DNA of 64,000 nt from the NCBI GenBank assembly GCA_937872535.1, contig CALMTC010000003.1, forward strand, positions 20,064 to 84,063, given 5' to 3'. Shown in pieces: positions 43,258-54,800 of this stretch. The first letter of the stretch is position 1, and the number at the start of each line of letters is the position of its first letter. The stretch comes from an uncultured bacterium (lineage in GTDB: Bacteria > Patescibacteriota > Gracilibacteria > Absconditabacterales > Absconditicoccaceae). A program made the translations under genes and the position numbers. The notes beneath the pieces were generated by a model. The model was not told the DNA's origin. It searched no databases and was given only the letters and a program-made list of their open reading frames with translations.

Positions 43258-43896
43258 ATGAAAAACCAAGTAATAAAAGCCCTCAATCGACGCTATGCCA
43301 CTAAAAACTTTGACTCAAGTAAAAAAGTTACAGACAATGATCTGGAAATCATTTTAGAGGCTGCCAGACTAACAGCTTCGTCGTTCTGATTACAGCCTTA
43401 TGAAATTCTAGTAATTAAGAACCAAGCAACCAGAGAAAAACTTAGACATGCAAGTTACGGACAATCTCAAATCACAGAAGCAAGCCACCTTATTGTACTA
43501 GCAACCAGAACCGATATCAATGATAATCTAGTAGAAAAATACATAGAAAACATATCAATGACTCGCAATATGCCATTAGAAAATCTAGAAAGCTTCAGTG
43601 AAATGATAAAGAATAGTCTCAAACACCTCGATGATGAATGAAAAATCAAACGAGCACAAAAACAAACTTACATAGTATTAGGAAATATGCTGACTACTCT
43701 AGCTCTCTTAGAAATAGATGCTACACCAATGGAAGGATTTGCAGTGAAAGAATACGATGAAATTCTCAATCTGAAAGAAAAAAATCTGACCGCTACTCTC
43801 GTCTTACCAGTATGATTTCGTTCTCAGCAAGATCCTTATATCTCTCTGAAAAAAGTAAGAAAAACACCAAACGAAATTATCAAATTTATAGACTAA
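43258..43896 (+). CDS. NfsB-like nitroreductase family protein
   Basis: 212 residues. [40 protein letters not shown] (FMN-binding, with a TGA glycine), [20 protein letters not shown], and [20 protein letters not shown] near the end match the NfsB type. These flavoproteins reduce nitro compounds or quinones with NAD(P)H in the cytosol. Divergent from the HxlR regulator at 42810. ATG 43258. A terminator follows. Confidence 0.93.
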
Positions 43897-43902
43897 AATT
43901 TG

Positions 43903-43933
43903 CCCCTCCTCTCTTACGAGAAGGGGTTTTTTT
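43903..43933 (+). terminator. Intrinsic terminator after the nitroreductase gene
   Basis: Stem CCCCT(C)CTC / GAG(A)AGGGG (43903-43911 with 43918-43926, one mismatch), then TTTTTTTAAT. Confidence 0.75.
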
Positions 43934-43956
43934 AATAAATATTTAAATAAAATTCA

Positions 43957-43984
43957 TAAAAAAAGCTAGGAGAAAACTCCTAGC
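43957..43984 (-). terminator. Intrinsic terminator of the 43993 gene
   Basis: Stem GCTAGGAG / CTCCTAGC (43965-43972 with 43977-43984), loop AAAA; a run of A precedes it on the plus strand, so it ends in TTTTTTT on the minus strand. Confidence 0.9.
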
Positions 43985-43992
43985 CAACAACA

Positions 43993-44496
43993 CTACAAAA
44001 CTTTAATTTGATGTGCAATATCCAATCTTCTCTGAAAAATAGAAGAAAGAATTTGAGAATATACTGGTGATAAATCGTCAGACAATTCGCTAACCGCACC
44101 AGTATTTTTAGCTAAAGATAGCAAACGATCCTCAATTGCTTTTATTAATGCCATTTCAGCATTACAAAAAGGATTAATTAAAGACTTGGAAGCATATTCA
44201 TCCAAATACTTAATGGTGAATGCCAACTGAATCTCCTCAGACCATTCCTTTGAAAATGGAATAGTCTCAATAATATCTTTCAGTAAGTTCTCAATAGAAA
44301 TTGACATATTTTCGTCATTCTTACTGAGAATTGCGGTCTTGAAGGACGATAAATCATCTTCGATGATAAAACACTTCAAATCGAAAGATTTTCTTGTCAT
44401 TTTAAGATGCAACTCCATGATTGCTTCTTTAAGATGACTCACTACCTCTTTATCCAGTTTATACTCTGGATAATGGCGTGTCAGAAACTCATACAT
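43993..44496 (-). CDS. Hypothetical helical protein
   Basis: 167 residues, no TGA codons. Mostly helical and charged (LDKEVVSHLKEAIMELHLKM; LINPFCNAEMALIKAIEDRL). No signal or membrane segment. Not recognised. It lies downstream of dnaG on the same strand (60-bp gap) and has its own terminator. Similar in character to the proteins at 26977 and 63376. Confidence 0.6.
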   Translation of the reverse strand: MYEFLTRHYPEYKLDKEVVSHLKEAIMELHLKMTRKSFDLKCFIIEDDLSSFKTAILSKNDENMSISIENLLKDIIETIPFSKEWSEEIQLAFTIKYLDEYASKSLINPFCNAEMALIKAIEDRLLSLAKNTGAVSELSDDLSPVYSQILSSIFQRRLDIAHQIKVL

Positions 44497-44556
44497 ACTA
44501 TATTTTTTTTATTTTTGTACTACAATTTATCAATTAAATTTAAAAAATCAAGCAAT

Positions 44557-46302
44557 CTATTTAAAAAGAACTTGCCTTTCTTTACTTAATGCCATTTTTT
44601 CTTGATCAGAAAATCATTTTTGTTTCATTGCTTGTCTAAAAAGCAAGTCAACCTCATCGAGAATAATCTTTGCAATAGCTTGTTTTCTTTTATCAATCTC
44701 AGAAAAAGAACGAAGCTGCTCCTCCCACCACAACTGATAGCTCGCCAGCTCATGAGCAAGTTCATCAGAAATAGAACCATCAAGAACCTGAGCTAAAGGA
44801 TGCTGTGGATCAATCTGCACAATTTTTTTGAGAAAATCAGAAAAAAAAGAATCCTGGGAATCAGTCTGATTGTTATAAAAATTTTCATACAATAAACTCG
44901 CAATTAAAAGTGGCTTTGCAGGTTGATAAATTTTTTGGGCTGTACTATCATTCTGACGAACTTGTTTCATTACCATTTTACCATGAGTTTTTGTAAAACT
45001 CTGAAACTGAGCAAAAAGAAGCTCATAATACATTCCAAATTTCTGAGCGAGAAGATGCAAATAATGATCCAAAATCGGAAAATTCTGAATATGAATCAAA
45101 ATTTCAAATATCTTCTGCAAAAGAATATTCTTCTCAACAGGCTGATCAACACGATAAAGAGACAAAAAATGTTCAAAAATAGCTTCTATTGCATCTTTAG
45201 GATTTGATAAAAAGTTTTTTTTCTGCTCTTCTTCTGAACTATTTGCCAATTCATCGATATCTTTGATACCATCTGGCAAAGAAAGTACCAATGGAAAAAT
45301 ATCATTCTCATAGCAAAGTTTTAGTCATCTCACAGTCGCATCAAATCAAGCCTTGTCATTATCAAACAAGAAAAAAATATTACTTGTATATCTTTTACAA
45401 AGCTTAATATGACTCTGAGTCAAAGCCGTCCCACAGGTCGCTAATCAGATGGGAAATCAAAGTCTATAAAGTCAGATTACATCCATATAGCCCTCGACAA
45501 TCACCAGCATATCATGGTTTTTGACATTGTTTTTTGCCACATTCATTCCATAAAGAACATGAGATTTTTCATACAAAACAGTATCGCTCAAGTTCAGATA
45601 TTTTGGATTGTCATTTGGATCCAGAGCTCTAGCTCCAAAGCCAACGACATGGCTATTTTGATCCCAAAGAGGAAAAATAATCCTATTTCTCAGAAACGAG
45701 TACAGTTCACCACTAGAAGATTTTTTTCCTAGCCCTGATTGTAAAATATCTTCATCAGAAAATCACTTTCCTTTCAAAAGCCCAATCAGTTCATAGTGGC
45801 TATCTGGAGCATAACCAAGCCCAAAAAACTCTATAGTCTCCAAATTCAGTTTTCTTTTATCAGTCAAATAGCTCATAGCTGAACTATTTTTCTTGAGATT
45901 CTCAACAAAAAATTGCTGAGTAAGTTTATTCATATATTTCAGTTTTTCCTTGTCTCATTGTTGAGCATCATCAACCCAGCTATACTCTATCACTTTCCCC
46001 GTTTTTGGATTTTTTTTCTGATAAGTAGTCAAATCAACATGCGCCTCCTTAGCTAATATTTTGAGAGCATCAGGAAAATCAATTTTTTCAATTTCCATCA
46101 AAAATTTAAGAGCGTTTCCACCTACTCCACATCCAAAACATTTAAAAATTTGTTTACTCTGAGAAACGGAAAAAGAAGGAGTTTTTTCATTATGAAAAGG
46201 ACACAAACCAGAATAGTTTGATCACATTTTCTTTAAAGAAACAAATCTGCCAACGACATCGATGATATCGATACGAGACAAGACATCATCAGTCAATCCC
46301 AC
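44557..46302 (-). CDS. dnaG: DNA primase DnaG
   Basis: 581 residues. N-terminal CHC2 zinc finger ([13 protein letters not shown] and [14 protein letters not shown]), catalytic core with [12 protein letters not shown] and [17 protein letters not shown] motifs IVEGYMDVI and [11 protein letters not shown], then a C-terminal helicase-interacting helical domain. It makes RNA primers at the fork. Start is GTG 46302 (GTG GGA TTG ACT) because no ATG lies in frame near the conserved start; TTG 46296 is an alternative. TGA glycines include KKMGSNY and AQQGD. Hypothetical gene follows. Confidence 0.95.
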
Positions 46303-46388
46303 TTTTTAGCAATTACCAGAATAAAACTTTTAAGATATAGTAAAAATATACCAAACTGCCCTCTCTTTACAAAGAAAAATAAAAAACT

Positions 46389-47927
46389 CTAATTGATCTG
46401 AAAGTAAAATTCAAAAAATGCTGTTTTCTTATTTTGATTGATTTCAAGTTCATAGTAAATTCCCTGAGAAAAAGGAGTTTTAAACTGTTTTACAACTTTA
46501 TGAGTTCATCAGATTTTTTCGACAGTGAAATCAGAAGACAAGTAAATCAGACCTCTTGTCGCCCAGGCAGGAATCAGTCAAAGAATCCACTGCTCTCTTT
46601 CAGTAAGTGAAATAGCATATTTCTTCTCTAGCTCAGCAATAAAAACTCTATAACTATCAGGGACATTGAGTCCATAAAAAATCTTCATCTCGTAAGAGCC
46701 CTTGGGTAAACTAGAAATATCAACTCTATCTTTATCAGTCTCGATAAGTAAAGTGCCATGTGAATCTGAAATCTGAACAACTTTACTCACAAATCTATCT
46801 ATTTTATTAAACGAGTCATTTGAATCCCAAGCATAAATAGTATTTTTTCTAAAAGTTGTCGTAAAATGATTTGCAATCAAAAACTGCTGAAAACCAGAAT
46901 GTACATTTGATAAATAAATCTGTAAACCATAACTATTTTTTATTAAATCAAAATTGTTCACAAATTTTTTAAAAATAGTGAGCTTATTGTCTTTTAAAAA
47001 TTCATTGATACCTTTTATATAAAATTCTTTTTTATTAGGCAAAGATGCTCATCTAATAAGATCGATTGATGCATTAGCAAATTGCCATTCTCGAAATTTT
47101 TTTTCAAAACCAGGAATCAAAAGTTCAAGTAAATCAGATCTCAAAAAAACAACTCACTTCACATCTTGATGATAAATTTTTTCATACAAATATTTGATAT
47201 TTGCACCATCAATAGCAGTAAATCCAATTTTATTAGCTGAGATAAAACCAACTTCCAATGATGGCAAAAAAGCACTAGCCCACTCAGGAGCCTGAACAAA
47301 AGCATGTGGAGCCAAAAAATTAGGATAATAGCTATCGACAATTTTCATATCTTTCAAAAAACCATTCTCTACTTCTATCACAGCAAACGAACCAAAAAAT
47401 CAGCCATTTGGCCTTTTTTCAGCTGTATTCATCAATAATACTAAATATCTTTGAAGTTTTTTTTGTCCCAATAAATCATAAAAAACATCTTTATACTGCA
47501 CCAATTCACCGACAAAAGTAAACAAAGACGCATGAGCTGGAAACCAAAAGCCACCAAGTTTTTCAGCATTAAAATAAACATACTGAAGAGCCTTATCAAG
47601 TTCATCACTATTTTTTAAAACACTTACTCAACTCATATAAGATTGAGCAAGATCATCTACCCTCAAAGTAAAATCTGAAAGTTGGGGGTCAATTCACCAA
47701 AAATAAAAAGCAACGCGCTTCATATCCACCTGAAAAATATCTTTCCCCGCACTAGTGAGAAGAAAACGAAACGAGCTGATAGTACCAAAAAAAATCAAAC
47801 AAAAAAACAAAAGTAATACATAAGAAAAATGTATTTTATTCAAAAAAAATTTTTTTTCTGGTGAATGAACAATAAATCAAAACTTCTTCACAATCAGATC
47901 TCTACAAAATAAAGTTCACCCCATCAT
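46389..47927 (-). CDS. DUF4012-family membrane protein
   Basis: 512 residues. One membrane helix near residue 45 (IHFSYVLLLFFCLIFFG). The DUF4012 domain follows: MNTAEKRPNGGFFGSFAVIE (the conserved NxxxxRPxGGFxGS motif), DSYYPNFLAPH, PEWASAFLPSLEVGFISANK, and IDGANIKYLYEKIY. Common in candidate-phylum and Gram-positive envelopes; proposed surface or polymer-related role but no proven function. TGA glycines throughout. ATG 47927 selected; the frame extends about 12 codons upstream with no better start. Confidence 0.82.
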
Positions 47928-47970
47928 AAAAAATGGTAAATCTAATGCAAGCAACTCTCTAGAATTTTTT

Positions 47971-47994
47971 AAAACAAAAAACCCCAATTGGGGT
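47971..47994 (-). terminator. Intrinsic terminator of the DsbA-like gene
   Basis: Stem ACCCC / GGGGT with AATT loop (47981-47994); on the minus strand it is followed by TTTTTTGTTTT. Confidence 0.8.
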
Positions 47995-48019
47995 CTTTGT
48001 CTTTTCCATAAAAATTTTT

Positions 48020-48916
48020 CTACTTAATAAGTTCTTTAATCGCAGCTTCAAAGCTAGCAAAAGGCAAAGCACCAGAAATCAATTTCCATTTACCAGTCTT
48101 TGTATTAAGAACAACAGTAGCTGGAGTTCCTGTCACTCCAAAAAGAGTATTTCATTCAGTAAGTTCTTTTTCCACTCTCTGAGCAATAGCTTCATCACTC
48201 ATACAGTTTTCTAAAGTAGACTGGCTAATACCTAGTTCCAAAGCAACTTTAGTAATACCAGCTACACTAGGATCTTTTGAAGAGAAAACTTTATCTACAT
48301 AAGAATAATAAGCATCAGCTCACTTAATTTTAGCCACACAGAGAGCTCCTTCCGCAGCTTTTTGAGCCAAAGGATGAATACTATTCAAAGGAAAATTTTT
48401 AAATACTACATTAACATCCTTTCCATATGATTTAAGAATTTGATCTACAGTACCAGCATCATGAAATCTTTGACAAAATGGACATTCAAAATCAGAATAT
48501 TCTATCAAAGTAATCGGAGCAGATTCATTACCTTCTACATAAACATCTTTAAGAACAGCACTCAACTGATCTGAACTCAAAGTCGCAGAAGCAGCAGCTG
48601 GTTGTTGAGCATTGTTAGTATTTTGATCAGCTGGAACAGCAGCTCAGATCTGAGAAAGCATAGCATCTATTTGCTGAGTTTGTTGTTTTCTGAAAGCTTC
48701 AGAACCATAAATTTGTTTGACTTTAGCATAATTATCTGCTCATCATACTTTCATAGCTTCGATCTCTTCCATAGATTTCTGAACAGCAACTGTCGTATTG
48801 CGAAGCTGAACACTTGCATAAAGAAGGAGAATACCAAGAGCCAATACCATAATCGTATAAACGATAAAAATATTTTTTGGAGTCATGAACATTTCTCTTA
48901 CTGATTGTTTTTTCAT
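48020..48916 (-). CDS. DsbA/BdbD-like thiol-disulfide oxidoreductase, membrane-anchored
   Basis: 298 residues. N-terminal membrane helix (IFIVYTIMVLALGILLLYAS), a linker with NYAKVKQIYGSEAFRKQQ, then a DsbA-like thioredoxin domain: LIEYSDFECPFCQRFHDAGT (CPFC active site near 150), FKNFPLNSIHPLAQKAAEGA, and cis-Pro GVTGTPATVVLNTKTG. Faces outside the cytoplasm and oxidises or reduces protein thiols. TGA glycines in KVGADN, KIKGAD and TEGNT. The linker resembles that of the next protein (48948-49421). Confidence 0.92.
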
Positions 48917-48947
48917 AGTGTCAAAAAAAATAAATTAAAGAAAAAGA

Positions 48948-49421
48948 TTATTGTGTTACTGTAGCACCAGTTTCTTGAGGAACAGATCACTGTTGCATCA
49001 TAGTAGTTTGATCAAGTTTTTTAAGAGAATCTTCAATAAACATTTTTTGTTGTTCTCTAAAACCTGTATGATTATAGATTTTTTCAAGAAGTTTGTAATT
49101 TTCTATTCCTCAAACTTTCTTAGCATCCATAGAATTCAAAACAGATTTAGTTGTGAAAAGCATAACAGCCAATGCAACTGTATTAAGAGCTAGCAAAACG
49201 ATAATAACAATATGCAATCGACTTTTCTTTCACATACCACAAAATCAAGCTGAATCTCCACAGCAAGCACCTCAGCAACAAGCACCTTCCATATCAAAAG
49301 CATCAGCCATTTCATCATCAAAAGCATAGTCCATTACTGGAGCTTTTACAGCTTTAGGAGAAATAATTTTTTTAGCACCTTCAGTCTTTTTTGTTGTAGT
49401 TTTTTTCTTTAATTCTGCCAT
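48948..49421 (-). CDS. Membrane protein with cytoplasmic Cys cluster, paired with the DsbA-like gene
   Basis: 157 residues. Lys-rich start (AELKKKTTTKKTEGAKK), acidic stretch, then GACCGGACCGDSAGFCGMG (five Cys, several glycines coded by TGA). A membrane helix follows (LHIVIIVLLALNTVALAVML) and then NYKLLEKIYNHTGFREQQKM, which aligns with the linker of the neighbouring DsbA-like protein (NY...IY...FR.QQ). So it looks like a relative of that protein's anchor with a Cys-rich cytoplasmic head instead of the thioredoxin domain. The Cys cluster could carry electrons or bind metal; no known family. Confidence 0.7.
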
Positions 49422-49563
49422 TGATACAAAATAATTTAAAGAGTAAAATTCTCCCAACTTGTAGTTATTTGAAATAACTAATCAAGAACTCAGCACAACT
49501 ATTGCTTGACAAAGAGAAAGTTTGGTTTTTAGAAATTTAAATAAAGAACAAAAAAATTATTTT

Positions 49564-50862
49564 TTACAGACGATTATTTTTGAGATACTGAGCATATCAA
49601 ACCAGTAAACCAAACGGTACAAAAAATAGATAATTAACCATACTATCCTCAAAAACATGCAGAAACATTCCTATCACCAGCAAAGCAACTCATCAAAATA
49701 AAAACGATTTCATCACACTAAGCCAAAGAATCGTATGAGCATTTTCTGACTTTTTCATATAAGAAAAAAGTCCTTTAATCGTATGAAAAAAACTACAAAT
49801 AAAAGCAATCCACAATCAAAACCCCACAATTCAAATATCAATCAAAAGCTGTAAATAATAATTTTCTGGTAAAACCTTACCACCAAAATGAACAGCTGGA
49901 CCAGAAAATCAAAGTCAATAACCAAAAACATGAGCAAAAACAAATTGGACACCATTGAGTGTGGCACTAAAATGTTCCCAAGATGATCAGCCTTTATAAT
50001 AAGAAAGTGCGCTTAATCCAAAGAAAAAAATGAAGAGTAGTCAGAAAAATATTTTTTTACGATTAATAAAATAAGAGTAAAAGATAGAAAATAAAATCAG
50101 CACAGAAGCTAAAATAGCAGCCCTAGAAAGTCATCGAATGAGTGAAAGAGCAAACAAAAAAAGAATTGCAAAAGAAAGCTCGCGACGAGAAACTCAACGA
50201 ATTTGAAAAGTTTTTTTAGAGTAAGAAACAAACAAAGCTACCATAGACGCGAGAAAATAGCCGTAGTTGTTTGGTCACGAAAAAATTCAGCTCAGCCTAG
50301 GAAATCATCAAGGTCCAGTACGATAATAAAGTGGCGGCTGCTCTCAAAAAATAAAATCCCCAACAGGTCAGTATCAAAAAGAAAAAAACAAATCAGGAAA
50401 CAAATGTTTAAATACTTGCCAGATCAAACCAAAGACAAGAATTCATAAAACTAGCTTCCAGAAATAACTCATAAATTTTTCCAAAAAAAGATGATTTTCT
50501 TTTTGAGAAGCCACATAGCCAACAAAAGTAGCACTCATCAAAATAATAAGATACCAAAGTCAGTATTTCAAACCCATCAAAATCGCAAAACTACTAGTGC
50601 CATACAGCCAAGAAATTCAAACCGCAAAACCCAAAAGAACAAATAACAAAATCCAATTTTTACGAAAACTATGTCGATACTCTCTAAAATAATTTCGCCC
50701 CACAATCAAAGAAAAAATCACAATCCCTCATCGCAACAAATCTTTCAACACACCAATCAGCAAAAAAGATTCATTCCAAACCAATCAGTAATTCAAAAAA
50801 ACAGAAAAGAGGTGATTCAAAGAAACAAAAGCCAAAAATCAAATTACAAGCTCTAAAATCAT
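49564..50862 (-). CDS. O-antigen ligase/polymerase-like membrane protein
   Basis: 432 residues, about ten to eleven membrane segments. The conserved loop is RTGPGGFPRLSGIFSGPNNY, with R-x(~9)-GxFxxPN typical of WzyC/O-antigen ligase (PF04932). A second segment has YGLGFSGPAVHFGG and VLPENYYLQLLIDIGIVGFG, matching the C-terminal PENxYLxLLxExGI signature. Probably joins or polymerises a surface glycan. Over twenty TGA glycines. Starts ATG 50862; downstream on the minus strand come the Cys-rich and DsbA-like genes. Confidence 0.88.
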
Positions 50863-50947
50863 AGCCTACTTTTTGTAAAAATAAAACATCACTTTCAAAG
50901 TGTTATAACCTAGAGAGATATAAACAGTATCTATATCGGAATTTATA

Positions 50948-51787
50948 CTATTTTTTCTTTTTAATTCTTCGTGAAACTACCACCACAGAAAAAATCATAA
51001 AAAAAATCATAAAATACTGAGATTTACTAAACCAGCCAAAAAATTCAAGTGAGCTATCATATCTCAAATACTCCAGAAAAAATCTAAAAAAACTATAGCA
51101 AAAGAGCCAACATGCCGCAAGAACTCAAAAATTTATTTTTTGATAAACCAGTTTTTTCCAAAAAATCAATTGCATCAAAATCAATAAAACAAAGCCCTCA
51201 AAAAAACTAGCCAAAAAATTTGTATTTACTCTTAGCAATGAATCGACTTGAGGATAAATATGAAAAACTCAAATAGTTTGAAGAAAAGTAATAAGTCTTT
51301 CAGAATGCAAACCAATCTGTTGCACTGTCAAACCATACAATTCTTGGTTCAAAAAATTTCAAATCCTGCCAATCAAAACACCAAAAGGAACTATTGCTGT
51401 CATCAAATCATAAAGTAACCACTTTTCATCACGAGAAAATTGATACCAATACTGAAAAAACCAAACAGCCAAAACCACTCAGATTCCTCATCACACAAAC
51501 GACATCCCTCCTTCCCAGACTGCAAAGATTTTGATCGGATGAGCCAAAAAATAAGCGAAGTTGTAAATCAAAACATCACCGAGTCTCCCTCAGATCAAAA
51601 CTCCAGCCACACAGACCAGTAAAAAATCATCGAGTTTTTTTTCCAGCACAAACTGCAAACGAGAATAATCAGAAAAATATTTTTTACGAGCCACAAAATT
51701 CAAAAACCAATACGCTACCAAAAAACCTATCACATAAAAAATTCCATACCAATAAACTGAGACTCACCAAAAACTAAAAGCTACCAT
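50948..51787 (-). CDS. lgt: Prolipoprotein diacylglyceryl transferase Lgt
   Basis: 279 residues. Seven membrane segments with [54 protein letters not shown], and the Lgt signature [15 protein letters not shown]. It transfers diacylglycerol to the cysteine of lipoprotein precursors in the membrane. Normal length. TGA glycines in FWGSVY, LIGGRL, VGGGIGV, RIGNF and elsewhere; standard code would break the protein many times. Confidence 0.95.
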
Positions 51788-51829
51788 CTCTTCACAAAAA
51801 ATAATTAAAAATTTTTTATTCTGGATAAA

Positions 51830-53104
51830 CTAAAAACTTTCTTTTCCATAAAATTCTATAAATAATTCACGAAGCATTTCACCAGGATTATAATTTTTAT
51901 CAGACTTAAGAGTTTGCATTTGATGAATTCGATTGAGATTTTGTTCATAAATTTGGTTCATCAGTTTATCATCCTCCCCTACTGGTAAATTTTCATAAAA
52001 AATTTCCTGACTACTTCCAGAAGATTGATCACTTTTTTTTGGTTCTTGAGCACCGAGATTGTTCATCAGTTCATCAAGGCTTTTTTGAAGTTCAGACTGG
52101 TTTTCTCCCATACTATCTCATTGACAAAGTTTCGTCAAAAAATCAGCATCTTTCTTTTTCAAGGCAAGTAGGATAGAATCATTTTCAATCATCAGCTGAG
52201 AAAATTGGTTTTTGACTCCACTAAGAGATTCTATCAGACTATCACTCAAAGGCTTGAGACAAAGAGATGGATCATCAACACAATCAACCATAGTTTTGAA
52301 ATACAAAGTACGCTTCGCACCCAAGAGTTGAGAAAGGCGACCAAAACTTTGAAGATTCAGCTGAATATTTTTTCAGTACTGCTGGAGACACTCTTGATAA
52401 TCAGATGAATACCCTCCTACAGAAATCAAAGCCTTTTGTTGAGAAAAAAGTGCAGTCATATAAGTTATTTGTCTAGAAATCAGATCAATACTATCCACCA
52501 CAAAACGAAGCTGAGCAAGAACAAATTTTACTGTAGTCACAGTCGCCAAGTTACGAGCCATAGTCAAATGAGTTTCTATTTTTTTACGAAGAAAAGGGTC
52601 AGTCGTAGCTTCAAATGCTAATTGATAACCAGAAATACTCTGATAAATTAATCAAAAAGATTCACGAAGTCCTGTATAAAAAGAGCTCTGAGCTACAAGT
52701 TGATACGAAGCTACAAGCTGAGCATTAGAACGATTATACAATCACTCTGCATCACCACCCTGAAAAAACTCAAGAGATTTTTTGGCAGCTCCCTGAGCAA
52801 GATAAGCACTTCCAAAAGCCTCACCTAAATCACCTCCAAGCCAATGAGTTCCCAAACTACCAGAAACAGAAGCTACCAAATCATCTAATCTAGCGATTTT
52901 CCCAGAATTCAACTGAACATTCAAATCCAAAAAATCAACTTTTTCAAACAAGTCAGCATTCTGCGAAACCACATCACTGAGAAACCACTGTTGACGATAA
53001 AGAGAACTATTAAACCAAAAATAGCAAGCAAGAAAAAAAGCTATCAGAAAAAAACTCACAGCATAAACCAAATAATGAGTAATTTTTTGAGAAAATAAGT
53101 GCAT
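51830..53104 (-). CDS. Membrane-anchored helical protein of unknown function
   Basis: 424 residues from ATG 53104 (or 442 from GTG 53158, which would overlap xseB by 26 bp). One membrane helix (YAVSFFLIAFFLACYFWFNS), then long helical segments: GDLGEAFGSAYLAQGAAKKS, LIYQSISGYQLAFEATTDPF, VLAQLRFVVDSIDLISRQIT, and a Gln/Glu/Ser-rich tail. Resembles a coiled extracytoplasmic stalk. TGA glycines at four or five sites. No family recognised. It lies between xseB and lgt. Confidence 0.6.
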
Positions 53105-53132
53105 CAAGAATCCAGAAAAAAGATAAAATGTC

Positions 53133-53339
53133 TTAAAAATTATTTTTTCAGTATTCACCTAAAATCAATTGGCAAATTTTTTCAAGCTCCTGAGCCTCTT
53201 TTTGCAAAGCCACTATCTTTTCCACATCAATCATTTCATCCGACTGAATTTGACGAAAAATTTCTTCTAATCTTCTATAAGCATTTTCAAAAGTCATATT
53301 CTGGTTTTCACTGCTTCCTCATTTCTTTTCTCTCACCAT
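53133..53339 (-). CDS. xseB: Exodeoxyribonuclease VII small subunit
   Basis: 68 residues. MTFENAYRRLEEIFRQIQSD, then VEKIVALQKEAQELEKICQL and ILGEYGKNN match XseB (F-E-AL-RLEEIV..., C-x-x-x-L). XseB assembles with XseA to degrade single-stranded DNA; xseA is not in this window. Start at ATG 53339 gives a 14-residue extension before MTF, so the internal ATG (residue 15) may be the true start. TGA glycines in EKKGGSS and EYGKN. Confidence 0.8.
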
Positions 53340-53365
53340 CTCTCGTCTATGAAAAATTAAAAGTT

Positions 53366-53467
53366 TTAAAACAACAACCAGAAAGTTATTTTTTTACATC
53401 CATATTTCATTTTACATGCGTCTACATTTTTGCATTCGTATGTTTTTGCATCTCTATTTTTCAACAT
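53366..53467 (-). CDS. Possible 33-residue Cys-containing peptide
   Basis: A small open frame between serS and xseB: MLKNRDAKTYECKNVDACKM then KYGCKKITFWLLF, ending TAA. Three Cys and many Lys. Its DNA shows four copies of ATG(C/T)AAAA spaced 17-18 bp, so the frame may merely reflect a non-coding tandem repeat. No family recognised. Confidence 0.25.
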   Translation of the reverse strand: MLKNRDAKTYECKNVDACKMKYGCKKITFWLLF

Positions 53468-53493
53468 TTACCAGAAAATTATTTTTTTGAAAA

Positions 53494-54762
53494 TTACATA
53501 GTTTGTTTCCCTTCAAAATAGGGCTGCAATACTTCAGGAATCATGATCGATCCATCAGCCTGCTGATAATTTTCCACGATAGCCGCCAAAGTTCTACTAA
53601 CCGCCACAGCTGTTCCGTTGAGAGTATGAAGAAATTCCTTTTTTTCAGTGGTTTTATATTTAATCTGAGCGCGTCTAGCTTGAAAATCAGTACAATTACT
53701 ACAGCTCGTCACTTCCTTATAAGTTCCCAGTCCAGGAAACCAAGCTTCGAGATCATATTTTTTGGCAGCTGGCACACCGAGATCTCCAGTACAGATCAAA
53801 AGTCTTCTATAAGGAATCTTAAGCTCCTGAAAAATCTCTTCCTCGATCGCCAAGATCAGCTGATGCTCTTTTTCACTATCTTCAGGTTTGACAAAACTCA
53901 CCATTTCAACTTTTTCAAACTGGTGAACTCTAATCATTCCCTTCGTATCTTTTCCGTAAGTTCCAGCCTCTCCTCTGTAGCAAGGAGAAAATCCTCCATA
54001 TCTAAGTGGAAGCTGATTTTCATCGATCATCTCGTCACTATGCTGAGCCACCAAAGTCACTTCAGAAGTACCAATCAAGTACTGTTGCTGCCCTTCTTCA
54101 TCCATAATTTTATAGATAGATTCTTCACCATACGGCAAATATCCAGTAGACATCATCGCATCTTTTCTGACAATATTTGGCACGATAGTCGGCTGAAAAC
54201 CTTTTTTCTGAAGTTTTTTCAAAGCCCACTGAATCAGTGCAAACTCTAGCATCACCAAATCACCTCTGAGAAAAAGAAATCTAGAACCAGAGATTTTAGC
54301 AGCTCTCTGAGCATCCAAGAGATTTTTTTTCTCCAAAAGCTCCCAGTGAGGCAAAGGCTGAAAATCAAAAACTCTCTTCTCACCTATCTGAGCCTCCTCG
54401 ACATTTTTTTCATCACTCTCTCCAAACGGTACTCCATCGAGGACAATATTTGGTATTCTCATCAAAATTTGCTCAAATTTTTCAGACAAAGGAGCATACT
54501 CTTTATCAAGTCTTTCCAGCTCAGCTTTATCATTTTTGACGCTCTCCATCAAAGCATCAGCATTTCAACCACTTCTCTTTATCTGTTCGATCTCTTTTGA
54601 AGCCGTATTTCTTCTCGCCTGAATTTCTTCTATCTTCTGCTTCATCAAAACTATCTCCTGATCAAGTTTTTGAAATGTCGGAAAATCAATCTCAAACTGT
54701 TTATCCTGAGCTGCCTTGATATAAAGATCTGGATTCTGTCTAAACGCTTTTAAATCAATCAT
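53494..54762 (-). CDS. serS: Seryl-tRNA synthetase
   Basis: 422 residues, normal. N-terminal coiled-coil arm that holds the tRNA (IVLMKQKIEEIQARRNTASK), then class II core: RFLFLRGDLVMLEFALIQWA (motif 1 area), LIGTSEVTLVAQHSDEMI, PLRYGGFSPCYRGEAGTYGK (motif 2), and LNGTAVAVSRTLAAIVENYQ (motif 3). It charges tRNA-Ser in the cytosol. Only one TGA glycine (RSGGNA), so about five sixths of it can be read in standard code. Divergent small genes lie upstream. Confidence 0.97.
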
Positions 54763-54800
54763 CTATAAATTTTTTAACATATAAATTTTTTTATTCTGGT

